Part shown: one piece after another, positions 50,476-57,429 of the stretch
Layout: every line of letters begins with the position of its first letter
Numbering within the stretch: the stretch's first letter is position 1
NCBI GenBank assembly: GCA_910577925.1
Contig: CAJTOI010000004.1
Span: 118,605 to 182,604 of the forward strand
Reading direction: 5' to 3'
Length of the DNA stretch: 64,000 nt
Source: an uncultured Roseburia sp.
GTDB taxonomy: Bacteria > Bacillota > Clostridia > Lachnospirales > Lachnospiraceae
The notes under the pieces: generated by a model
The model's input: the letters and a program-made list of their open reading frames with translations, nothing else
Told to the model about the DNA's origin: nothing
Database searches by the model: none
Made by a program: the position numbers and the translations under genes

Positions 50476-50559
50476 TACCCCAGACGGACAAAAGAACGCA
50501 CACCCTGAGCCATGATATTCGGGTAATTTTCTGCGTTGTCCCTTTGTCCGCCGGGAGTA
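50476..50559. repeat. 84-bp short form of the palindromic repeat
   Basis: From TACCCCAGACGGACAAAAGA to CTTTGTCCGCCGGGAGTA it follows one end of the 39147-39423 element (GGACAAAGGGACACACG, CCTGAACCATGATATTC, GGTCATTTTC, GCGTTGTCC), then jumps to the opposite end. It is thus a diverged copy lacking the first hairpin and most of the second. It lies directly next to the 3' end of the gene at 50563 and may serve as its terminator. Confidence 0.75.
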
Positions 50560-50562
50560 ATC

Positions 50563-51453
50563 TTATTCGATATGAATTTTGGAAATTGTATCCTCCACTC
50601 CTTCGATCAACAAACGGACATGAATCTCACCGTTTTCAAATTCATCCAGCGCGTATTCCAACGGCTCGGAAAGACTTGTTACATCAAAGGATCTGACCGT
50701 ATCGCCCTGCGCCAGATACAATGTGAGCGCCGAATTATCCGGCACGGTATCACAGGAAATATCCGCATATAAAATATCCGTTTCCGCATTCCTGACAATC
50801 ATATCTTCCTGTGCGATAAACCCGTCACTGGCGCTCTTAAAGTCCAGGGTCCACACCCCGTCTTTTATTGTCCTGTAATTCATATTGATAACGCCTGTAT
50901 TCCAGATCCGGTCGTTAGAAGTAGGATCGGAATTGATTCCTTTTCCGGATGCGGCATTCACGATAAAGCTTGTAAGACAAGTAACCATAAGTATCATGCC
51001 GATTGTTCCCATAACGATATAACTCATATGATGTGTCCGCTTCATTTCCATATCTTTCATTTCCTCCCTGTGTTCTATCTCAGAACCGCATTCTTCGCAA
51101 AATTTCGCCTGCAGAGAAACCAAATGCCCGCAGGCAGCACAACTCTGTTTCACTTCGGAACGGCGTAAAAAATAAACAAGCAGCCCGATAAACGGGGTAG
51201 CGATAAACGTGATGACTGCCCAAAGAATACCGTCATCCTTTCTTTTCTTACAGTCCTGATAGACCCATGCTGCAAAAAAACCGGACATAAGCAAACCGGA
51301 TATCAAGATCCCGATCGCCAGCAGCGGAAACAGCAGCGACATTCCGCTAAAACCGTCACTTCTGAAATAAAACAGCGCAAAGCGCAGGGCAATCGCCAGC
51401 ATCACAACAGGAATACCGACATAACAAAGTAATTTACCCGCATTTTTATTCAT
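50563..51453 (-). CDS. Membrane protein with a zinc-ribbon
   Basis: A 296-aa protein. Three membrane segments fill residues 8-100, then comes a zinc ribbon (CAACGHLVSLQAKFCEECG, about 122-140), another membrane segment (about 162-182) and an extracytoplasmic beta-rich domain (about 190-296). AGAGGTG precedes the ATG at 51453, which overlaps the stop of the preceding gene. It is the third gene of the ECF sigma operon and may be the sensor or target; this is inference. Confidence 0.8.
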   Translation of the reverse strand: MNKNAGKLLCYVGIPVVMLAIALRFALFYFRSDGFSGMSLLFPLLAIGILISGLLMSGFFAAWVYQDCKKRKDDGILWAVITFIATPFIGLLVYFLRRSEVKQSCAACGHLVSLQAKFCEECGSEIEHREEMKDMEMKRTHHMSYIVMGTIGMILMVTCLTSFIVNAASGKGINSDPTSNDRIWNTGVINMNYRTIKDGVWTLDFKSASDGFIAQEDMIVRNAETDILYADISCDTVPDNSALTLYLAQGDTVRSFDVTSLSEPLEYALDEFENGEIHVRLLIEGVEDTISKIHIE

Positions 51454-51824
51454 GCCAAAACACCTCTTTTCTGAATATGAACCATAACGTCTTCTTTCAA
51501 ATTTGCTCTTTTTACACCCAGCAGCGTAATAAAAACACCTGCCATACTCATATACAGACAAATGCCTGCAATCAGCTTCGCGATATATGGATTTGCGATC
51601 ACCAAAAGAGCGAATACTGCAAATAAAGAAAATAATATAAAATTCAAAACCATGGGAACATACCAAAGAGAAATGGAACGCATCTGTTTTCCCGCCATAG
51701 CCGCTTCTTTTTGATATAATTCGGCTTTTAAGCGAATATTTAATTCGCAGGAGGGCTCATCCGTTAATTCCATCGATGCACGGATCAGCTCGTCCAGACT
51801 GTTTTCATAGTTCTTATTTTCCAT
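51450..51824 (-). CDS. Membrane protein, probable anti-sigma partner
   Basis: A 124-aa protein with an N-terminal acidic helical part (residues 1-45, SLDELIRASMELTDEPSCELN) and two membrane segments (about 57-77 and 82-103). It overlaps the sigma factor gene by 11 bases, the usual position for an anti-sigma factor, although there is no ZAS zinc motif. Function inferred from position only. Confidence 0.7.
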   Translation of the reverse strand: MENKNYENSLDELIRASMELTDEPSCELNIRLKAELYQKEAAMAGKQMRSISLWYVPMVLNFILFSLFAVFALLVIANPYIAKLIAGICLYMSMAGVFITLLGVKRANLKEDVMVHIQKRGVLA

Positions 51825-52338
51825 ATCCCAATTCCTCCAATCTTTTTTTGATAAGGCTCCTTCCCTTAAACAACCGGCTTTTTACTGTACCCGGCGGTTT
51901 TTTTATCTCTTTTGCGATTTCATCAACAGGCTGATCAAATAAATAGTAGAGCGTCAGAGGAATCCGCACTTTTTCGGGCAGACTCCCGATGATTTTTTGG
52001 GTTTCCGCGACCAGTTCCTGCCTGGATAGGTTCTCCTCGATATTTTCCGCCGAGCGAAGCGAATGTTCCGTTGTCTCGTCCAAATTGACGCAAGGGGCAA
52101 TCGCGGAACGGCGGGCATTTTTTCGCTGTTCGCTTTTCCAGAGGTTATATGCAAAAGAAAAAAATAACGCTTTCGGGTTCTGCTCCCAATCAAGTTCCAT
52201 CCCGCTTTCCAGTGCTTTCAGAAACGTCTGCTGATATAAATCCTCCGCATCTGCCTTGTCCATACACAGCTTCATACAAAACCGATATATTTCCGTTCCG
52301 AATTCGTCTATACACTTTTCCAGTTCCCATGCTTTCAA
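51814..52338 (-). CDS. ECF-type RNA polymerase sigma factor
   Basis: A 174-aa sigma-70 family factor of the ECF class. Region 2 is DKADAEDLYQQTFLKALESG with region 2.3 FFSFAYNLWKSEQRK. Region 4 is IGSLPEKVRIPLTLYYLFDQ then VDEIAKEIKKPPGTVKSRLFKGR. The start is TTG at 52338 with GGAGGTGAGG in front. It heads the three-gene operon down to 50563. Its target promoter is unknown. Confidence 0.9.
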   Translation of the reverse strand: MKAWELEKCIDEFGTEIYRFCMKLCMDKADAEDLYQQTFLKALESGMELDWEQNPKALFFSFAYNLWKSEQRKNARRSAIAPCVNLDETTEHSLRSAENIEENLSRQELVAETQKIIGSLPEKVRIPLTLYYLFDQPVDEIAKEIKKPPGTVKSRLFKGRSLIKKRLEELGYGK

Positions 52339-52501
52339 ATCCTCACCTCCTGTGTGTTCTTAATAGCCATGAGCAAAACTCTACACATTCAGTATTTATG
52401 CAGGTTTGCGAGGCATGGCAACCTCTTTTCTTAATCTATATCCGCCATACTTTTTCTTTCGGTTCATTTTTTCTATAAAATTATTTAAAAAAAACGGACG
52501 C

Positions 52502-52551
52502 AAAAAATCTTCGCCCTTTCTCATTAAGGAAGTGGAAAGGACGAAGATTTC
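52502..52551 (-). terminator. Terminator of the GntR-ABC operon
   Basis: AAATCTTCGTCCTTTC pairs with GAAAGGGCGAAGATTT on the minus strand with one mismatch, and TTTTTT follows. It lies 30 bases downstream of the permease stop. The rest of 52339-52582 shows nothing else. Confidence 0.8.
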
Positions 52552-52582
52552 CTGTTTTTCCTGAGGCACAGCCATTGTCTTT

Positions 52583-53191
52583 TTAGCTTATATCTCTCTT
52601 TGCAATGTGTTTTCTTGAAGTTATCCATGAGATGATATAAAGCATGATTCCCACAATAACCGTCAGAGCGCATGCCGCCATCTTGCTGTCAGCCAGCAGC
52701 GCGGCTCCCACAAATACTACGGTGGAAAGAGGATATGCCATTATCAGAGCCAGCATACTTTTTTCTTCGCTGAAAAGGAACGCGAACGGTATCGTCATAC
52801 TTCCGGAGAACAGTGCCATCGCGATACTGATACTGACAAACAGCAGCATGGATTGGTAATCAAGCTGACCTTTTAATATAGAAACCACAACACTCAAAAT
52901 GACACCCAAAAACAGACCTGCCCCGCTGAGCAATAAATACAGAATATATTTGCTGTCCAAAATCGCTTTCCTGGATACAGGTAAAACCACCGAAACTTTT
53001 CTCCAGCCTGAATTTTTATCCATGTTGATCGTCGTTACAGAAATCATTCCGAGCATAACGGTCGCAAGAACCGTCAATACCCATGTGGAAGTCAGGAAAG
53101 ACATCCCGATCCCAACGACAGCAAAAACCACAAGTATTATATAAAGCACGGATCTGATTAAATAATAGTCTTTTAACAATAACCCTTTCAT
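52583..53191 (-). CDS. ABC-2 type permease
   Basis: A 202-aa membrane protein with six predicted segments that fits the ABC2_membrane_5 type: MKGLLLKDYYLIRSVLY at the start and VLPVSRKAILDSKYILYLLL in the first loop. The ATG overlaps the ATPase stop. It works with the preceding ATPase, in a GntR-regulated set like YtrA-type operons. The substrate is unknown. Confidence 0.88.
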   Translation of the reverse strand: MKGLLLKDYYLIRSVLYIILVVFAVVGIGMSFLTSTWVLTVLATVMLGMISVTTINMDKNSGWRKVSVVLPVSRKAILDSKYILYLLLSGAGLFLGVILSVVVSILKGQLDYQSMLLFVSISIAMALFSGSMTIPFAFLFSEEKSMLALIMAYPLSTVVFVGAALLADSKMAACALTVIVGIMLYIISWITSRKHIAKRDIS

Positions 53192-54051
53192 TTCGTCTCC
53201 CCCTTTACATAGAGCAGCATGATTTCATCGATCGTAGCCGGGTCAATCACTGCTTTCGGATATTTTCTCTGTGCTTTCTCTCTGTCCGCAATTAAAATTT
53301 CCCACTCATAATCTTGTTTGCGGTATGCAATCACTTCGTCTTTGTCAACGGCGTCAAATTGAGCGGCGCCGCATCGGATAATCCCATATTTATACCGCAG
53401 TTCATCTTTCGATTTACAAAACACGACTTTTCCCTTATGGATAAAAACAATATAGTCTGCGACCTTTTCCAAATCACTTGTGATATGCGAGGACACCATA
53501 ACGGAATTATTTTCGTCCTGCACAAATTCCAAAAACATATCCAAAATGTCATCACGGACTACCGGGTCAAGCCCGCTGGTCGCTTCGTCCAAAATCAGAA
53601 GTTTAGAATTGTGCGATAAAGCTGCCGCAATCGAAAGCTTCATTTTCATACCTTTGGAAAATTCTTTGATTTTTTTATCTGTCGGTAAAGACATCTTTTC
53701 CAGTAAGGAGAAAAATTTCCTTTCGTCCCATGCGCTGTATATGTTTCCGAGAACACGATTCAGCTTTCTGGCGGAAAGTACATCGGGATAATTGTTTCCG
53801 TCAAAAACTACTCCAATCTGATTGCGGATACTGTCGTTTGACTGCGGATCTGCCTCCCCCAGAAGTTCGATATTTCCGGAATCTCTATTTATCAGGCCGA
53901 GAATCGCATTTATTGTTGTGCTTTTTCCCGCCCCGTTTTCACCGATCAGCCCGACAATCGTTCCACAGGGAACGGAAAACGAAACCTGATCTAAAACAAA
54001 GTCCCGATATCTTTTCGTTACATCATTTACAACCAAAGCATTCTTCTGCAT
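53188..54051 (-). CDS. ABC transporter ATP-binding protein
   Basis: A 287-aa ATPase with Walker A GENGAGKST (about 40-48), signature EFSKGMKMKLSIAAAL, Walker B LLILDEATSGLDP and the H-loop VSSHITSD. The ATG at 54051 comes just after the GntR stop, with GGAGGAG overlapping the end of that gene; a GTG two codons earlier is less likely. It is the second gene of the GntR-ATPase-permease operon. Confidence 0.92.
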   Translation of the reverse strand: MQKNALVVNDVTKRYRDFVLDQVSFSVPCGTIVGLIGENGAGKSTTINAILGLINRDSGNIELLGEADPQSNDSIRNQIGVVFDGNNYPDVLSARKLNRVLGNIYSAWDERKFFSLLEKMSLPTDKKIKEFSKGMKMKLSIAAALSHNSKLLILDEATSGLDPVVRDDILDMFLEFVQDENNSVMVSSHITSDLEKVADYIVFIHKGKVVFCKSKDELRYKYGIIRCGAAQFDAVDKDEVIAYRKQDYEWEILIADREKAQRKYPKAVIDPATIDEIMLLYVKGETK

Positions 54052-54053
54052 AG

Positions 54054-54428
54054 TCACTCCTCCTCATAAAACAGCTTTAACAGTTCGATCAGTTTCTCAA
54101 CAGGTATCCCGCTGGTTCTGCCAATATCAGCTGCCTCCTGTAAATGTTCCTCCGCCCGCCGTTGCTGTTCCTCCTGATAAAAGTCTTTATTCTGTGCCGA
54201 TACAAAACTTCCCCTGCCGACAGTCGTCTCGATAAAACCGTCCCTTTGCAGATCCTCATACGCTTTTTGAACCGTAATGACACTTACATGGATAGATTTT
54301 GCCAATGCCCGCATAGAGGGAATCGAGTCGCCGGTTTGTAATTCGCCGCTCATAATCATGGCTTTTATCTGTGAAGTTATTTGTTCATATATCGGCTTGC
54401 CCGTATTACTGCTGATGATAATTTCCAC
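54054..54428 (-). CDS. GntR family regulator, YtrA type
   Basis: A 124-aa repressor with the GntR winged helix at the N-terminus (PIYEQITSQIKAMIMSGELQTGD, IPSMRALAKSIHVSVITVQKAYEDLQRDG, in parts) and a short C-terminal tail, as in the YtrA subfamily. The subfamily usually represses an ABC transporter operon induced by cell-wall antibiotics. A clean palindrome is just upstream. Confidence 0.93.
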   Translation of the reverse strand: MEIIISSNTGKPIYEQITSQIKAMIMSGELQTGDSIPSMRALAKSIHVSVITVQKAYEDLQRDGFIETTVGRGSFVSAQNKDFYQEEQQRRAEEHLQEAADIGRTSGIPVEKLIELLKLFYEEE

Positions 54429-54447
54429 AAAGCCCCTCCTTCTGTTT

Positions 54448-54472
54448 AATGTACTTATTGTGCAAGTACATT
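54448..54472. promoter_or_regulatory. Candidate GntR/YtrA operator
   Basis: Exact inverted repeat AATGTACTT - 7 bases - AAGTACATT, 19 bases upstream of the gntR start. The arm-and-spacer form fits YtrA-subfamily sites. Confidence 0.7.
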
Positions 54473-54484
54473 ATATTCAAGCAT

Positions 54485-55123
54485 TACATATTTGTCAATA
54501 GGGGATTATATTGCAGACATAAATGGAGTCGATATAAGGCGGGTGAATCCATTCGCAGAGATAAATGCAAAGGAATTTGTAAAGCCCTGAACTGGCACAG
54601 CCTGCCGAATCAGGACGGGGAAAACAGTGAACAAATCTCCGTTCAGGAATATATAAATCATGAGGCGTGGTCTCAGTTTCTGGATAACAACTTTGGTGTC
54701 GGAGCTGCTATATCCTTTGCCGTGGGCAGCGATATACTGCTCGACCATATCAAGGAAGACATGATAGAACTCGCTTCTATGCCCGTTGGGACTCACATCG
54801 GACAACTGAATGTGTCTTGGCTGAACGGCAGTCTCCCGGAACAATTCCAGATGCAGTATAACTACGAGTTTCTACACCGGATGAAATGCGCCCTGCATAA
54901 TATGAGGATGCGTACAAAAATCGGTCTGCCTATGACTCCCCATAGTGTGATGGAAGAACTTCTCCTCTATCTCTGCTGTGAAGAGTCCTCCGCCTTGATC
55001 GAACTTAGCGGCGGTATCTGTGATATGGACATTATCAGTTGTCTGTATTCCAATGTACACCTGGATGCGGATCACACGTATCATTTTTCCCACTGGGAAA
55101 ACCAACAATTTTACACAGAGTGA
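54485..55123 (+). pseudogene. Reading frame of unknown origin, probably decayed
   Basis: From about 54590 to the stop at 55123 the plus strand reads as a plausible protein (NWHSLPNQDGENSEQ, EDMIELASMPVGTHIGQLNV, MEELLLYLCCEESSALIELS) of about 178 residues. No start codon with an RBS exists in this frame. The 100 bases before it read better in another frame (DYIADINGVDIRRVNPFAEI, then a stop), as if a frameshift had split the gene. No family recognised. It marks the left side of the accessory region. Confidence 0.4.
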
Positions 55124-55299
55124 TTCTGTAGAAATAAATTGCAGAAAAAAAGCGGTTGCAGTAGTGATGCACGATTCGGTAGTTGCGAGTTATGCTAAAT
55201 TGTGTACCCACTAAAACGGGTTTATAAATATACATTGCAGGCAACAGGCAAATATTTTATAATCAAATATATAAATCAGAAGCTGCAAAGGAGAACTTT

Positions 55300-55488
55300 A
55301 TGAAATCAAGCAATAGAGATGATGGCTGGTTAGCCGGAAGACTATATTTCAACAGAGAAGACAAAAAAGTACTGATCAAGAGACCGCGAAGTGGGTTTGG
55401 CTATACAATGAATCTAGGAAATAAGTGGACATGGATATTTCATATTATTTTTGTAATTATTATAGTTATATTCATCCGTGTTCTTTAA
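55300..55488 (+). CDS. Small DUF5808-like membrane protein
   Basis: A 62-aa protein: a polar N-terminus with GRLYFNREDKKVLIKRPRSG and FGYTMNLGNKW, followed by one C-terminal membrane segment (about 43-62). This fits DUF5808, seen alone or at the end of larger membrane proteins. AAAGGAG precedes the ATG. Function unknown. Confidence 0.75.
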   Translation: MKSSNRDDGWLAGRLYFNREDKKVLIKRPRSGFGYTMNLGNKWTWIFHIIFVIIIVIFIRVL

Positions 55489-55519
55489 AATGTCTTCGAT
55501 TACATAAAAAGCTGAATCG

Positions 55520-55645
55520 TTATCTATCTATCACTAATTGCCGCAGTCCCATCATCCGTTCCGGCTGGGACTCCATAAGTTTTACTCTTTCAGAAAATAC
55601 ACGCAGCTCTTCAATCACTTCTGCAATCCGATTATATTGTCCCAT
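55520..55645 (-). CDS. Short ORF behind the antitoxin remnant
   Basis: A 41-aa helical product (MGQYNRIAEVIEELRVF...). GGGAGAG lies about 13 bases before its ATG, inside the end of the antitoxin gene. It is not a RelE/YafQ toxin. It could be the remains of the toxin position or a chance ORF. Confidence 0.35.
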   Translation of the reverse strand: MGQYNRIAEVIEELRVFSERVKLMESQPERMMGLRQLVIDR

Positions 55646-55652
55646 TGCATTT

Positions 55653-55913
55653 CTAATGACTCTCCCTGAACTTCTTGAATGCTGAAGCTGCATTCTGTAC
55701 CTTGCCAGCTCGCAAATCATCATAACCGTCTTGCAGCTTTGTATGGATTTCCTCCGTTGTCATCAAATCCGCATTGAGTACAGACGGCGTATTAGGTAAA
55801 GCAACCGCAAATGGTATTCCTCCTGTCAGATATATTGGGTTAAGATATATCTCTATCGCAGTTGACATAGGAATACCCCGTCTCGTTAATACTTCTTCCG
55901 CTCGTTGTTCTGT
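55653..55913 (-). pseudogene. RelB/DinJ antitoxin, 5'-truncated
   Basis: The frame reads QRAEEVLTRRGIPMSTAIEI, then YLNPIYLTGGIPFAVALPNT, then TTEEIHTKLQDGYDDLRAGK and ends FKKFRESH. This is the RelB/DinJ antitoxin pattern (GIPMSTAI, GGIPFAV). A stop lies just before QRAEE where the N-terminal DNA-binding strand should be, so the first 15-20 residues are lost. The ATG in PMSTA could still start a 71-aa product. No RelE/YafQ toxin gene follows. Confidence 0.7.
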
Positions 55914-55929
55914 TTCTATTTAGTATTGG

Positions 55930-56220
55930 CATCATTTATTTTATCCAAATCAAATAATATGAATCGTCAAAATACGGCAGGCAACGTAAAAAATTGCCCA
56001 CCATATAAAATAATATGTGTAAAATTTTTCATCACTCGAACTCGGCGTGTTCTTTGTAAACCATGCTTTTTTCAGCACGTTTTACAATTCTTCCTTTGTT
56101 GCGGATATGAGTATCAAATCCGCAGGACTTTACAGCTCTTGTACAAAGAAATCGCTTCCGCTTTTAGGAAAACTGATATATAATAAAGCAACGGCAAATC
56201 GGGATTTATCGGAGGAAATC
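55930..56220. other. Stretch without a convincing gene
   Basis: AT-rich sequence with short overlapping frames of up to 92 codons that lack RBS and protein-like composition. I see nothing that I can support here. Confidence 0.5.
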
Positions 56221-56224
56221 ATTC

Positions 56225-56794
56225 ATGAAAAAGATTATTTCAATGATTGGTATTATATTTTTATTTCTCATAACATCATGTAACCATAAAGATGTTAGAG
56301 ATATTCCCACTGCTACAACGCAACAGATAGAAGAAACAAAAAATCAACATATTGAATCGCAGGAAACTATTGAAACTGATTTTTTGAGTTGGTTTGAAAT
56401 TACAGAGGATGGAGTTAATGAGGAACTTTTTTTGGAGAATTTAGATGCAGAAGTATTAGAAGCAGTTGCTACGGAACTTCAAGCATTAGTTGAAGCAGAA
56501 GTTGAAGCAGAGCGGGCAAATCCAGAAATAGTGATAGCTGAAGGCTGGACAAGGGTATTTGACAGTCAGCAATATAATAAAGTGTTGAATATGGGTGAGT
56601 CGGCCATGAAGCCGTTATATTGGATTATCTACAAAAGTCCGAATGCGGGAATGTATGAATATATTTGTGCAACTGCATTATATGAATTGTCTGGTTATGA
56701 TTTCACAAATGAGGATGGGAGCCTTACATGGAATAATTCCAAAGAATTTCTTGATAGATTCAATGAAAAAATTTTAAGTGATAGAAAAAGATAA
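56225..56794 (+). CDS. Putative lipoprotein of low GC
   Basis: A 189-aa exported protein. The signal peptide MKKIISMIGIIFLFLITSCN ends in the lipobox ITSC. The mature part is very acidic (EAVATELQALVEAEVEAERA) and ends in a folded-looking segment with MKPLYWIIYKSPNAGMYEYI. No family recognised. Codon use is AT-rich compared with the flanking chromosome, which suggests transfer. GGAGG precedes the ATG. It forms a likely operon with the gene at 56843. Confidence 0.72.
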   Translation: MKKIISMIGIIFLFLITSCNHKDVRDIPTATTQQIEETKNQHIESQETIETDFLSWFEITEDGVNEELFLENLDAEVLEAVATELQALVEAEVEAERANPEIVIAEGWTRVFDSQQYNKVLNMGESAMKPLYWIIYKSPNAGMYEYICATALYELSGYDFTNEDGSLTWNNSKEFLDRFNEKILSDRKR

Positions 56795-56795
56795 A

Positions 56796-56816
56796 TGCCA
56801 GTTTGTCAAACTGGCA
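56796..56816. repeat. Perfect 10-bp-arm inverted repeat
   Basis: TGCCAGTTTG and CAAACTGGCA around a single T, directly after the stop of the lipoprotein gene and 27 bases before the next start codon. There is no U-tract, so it may be an operator, an mRNA processing hairpin or an old insertion scar. Confidence 0.55.
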
Positions 56817-56842
56817 AATCAGAATTTGAAAGGAACATTGGG

Positions 56843-57214
56843 ATGAAAAAGAGTCTTATAATCGTTATTATCATAGTAATAGTTAGCGCAATAAGCATCT
56901 ACCTAATAACGAGACCCAAAGTATTAGGCAATATGAGTAACAGTTATTCAGAACAAACAACTTCAACTTCTGATATTTCGTTTTCGGGGGAAGCAGGAAA
57001 TAGAATAAAATTTTCATACCAGTCTGATCTTATAAGCGGGAATTTAGATATGGTCTTATATGATTCGGTCGGAAATGAAGTATATACATTAGACAGCGCA
57101 AAAGAGTTAGAAACTTTTTTCACATTGGAGCGCTCAGATACCTATACGTTAGCCGCCAAATGTAATAATTTTATTGGAGAATATAAGATTGTTATTTATA
57201 TTATGCCAGATTAA
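56843..57214 (+). CDS. Membrane-anchored small secreted protein
   Basis: A 123-aa protein with one N-terminal hydrophobic segment (IIVIIIVIVSAISIYLI) that acts as a signal anchor, then a beta-sandwich-like domain (ISFSGEAGNRIKFSYQSDLI, MVLYDSVGNEVYTLD, SDTYTLAAKCNNFIGEYKIV). The layout resembles the lipoprotein at 39524-39910. GAAAGGA precedes the ATG at 56843. Low GC. Function unknown. Confidence 0.7.
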   Translation: MKKSLIIVIIIVIVSAISIYLITRPKVLGNMSNSYSEQTTSTSDISFSGEAGNRIKFSYQSDLISGNLDMVLYDSVGNEVYTLDSAKELETFFTLERSDTYTLAAKCNNFIGEYKIVIYIMPD

Positions 57215-57228
57215 AAAGGGAATTTCCT

Positions 57229-57393
57229 ATGAAAAATTTCAAGAGAGACAATTTATTGTTTTCCTTATGCGGATTGAATTACGGCTTATGCCCTATGAAC
57301 TTAAACCAATCCTGTTCCATAGCAAAATGCAGTTTGCAGCATGAAAACATACAATATTGTTTCCGATTAATTCTTCTATACCAATCATCTTAA
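57229..57393 (+). pseudogene. DUF3795 protein remnant
   Basis: A 54-codon frame starting MKNFKRDNLLFSLCGLNYGL, then CPMNLNQSCSIAKCSLQHEN and IQYCF. Intact DUF3795 proteins read LCGLNCGLCPM, a Gly/Cys-rich loop (CPGCGGG), then NQSCxIAKC...YCF and a long C-terminal half. Here the CPGCGGG loop is gone, the second Cys has become Tyr, and the C-terminal half is replaced by a few random codons. It is a non-functional remnant, too short for routine ORF calls. Confidence 0.75.
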
Positions 57394-57427
57394 AAATGTC
57401 CCTCTCATAGTTATGAGCGGGACATAC
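57392..57427 (-). terminator. Terminator of the three-gene AAA operon
   Basis: On the minus strand ATGTCCCGCTCAT pairs with ATGAGAGGGACAT (one mismatch) with a short loop, followed by TTTTTA; it lies immediately after the stop of the 505-aa protein gene. Confidence 0.8.
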
Positions 57428-57429
57428 TA

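Noticed and set aside
55905..56183. 92-codon plus-strand frame upstream of the low-GC lipoprotein
   Set aside because: No RBS, odd composition rich in Cys and Phe, and an overlapping alternative frame of equal quality; not supported.
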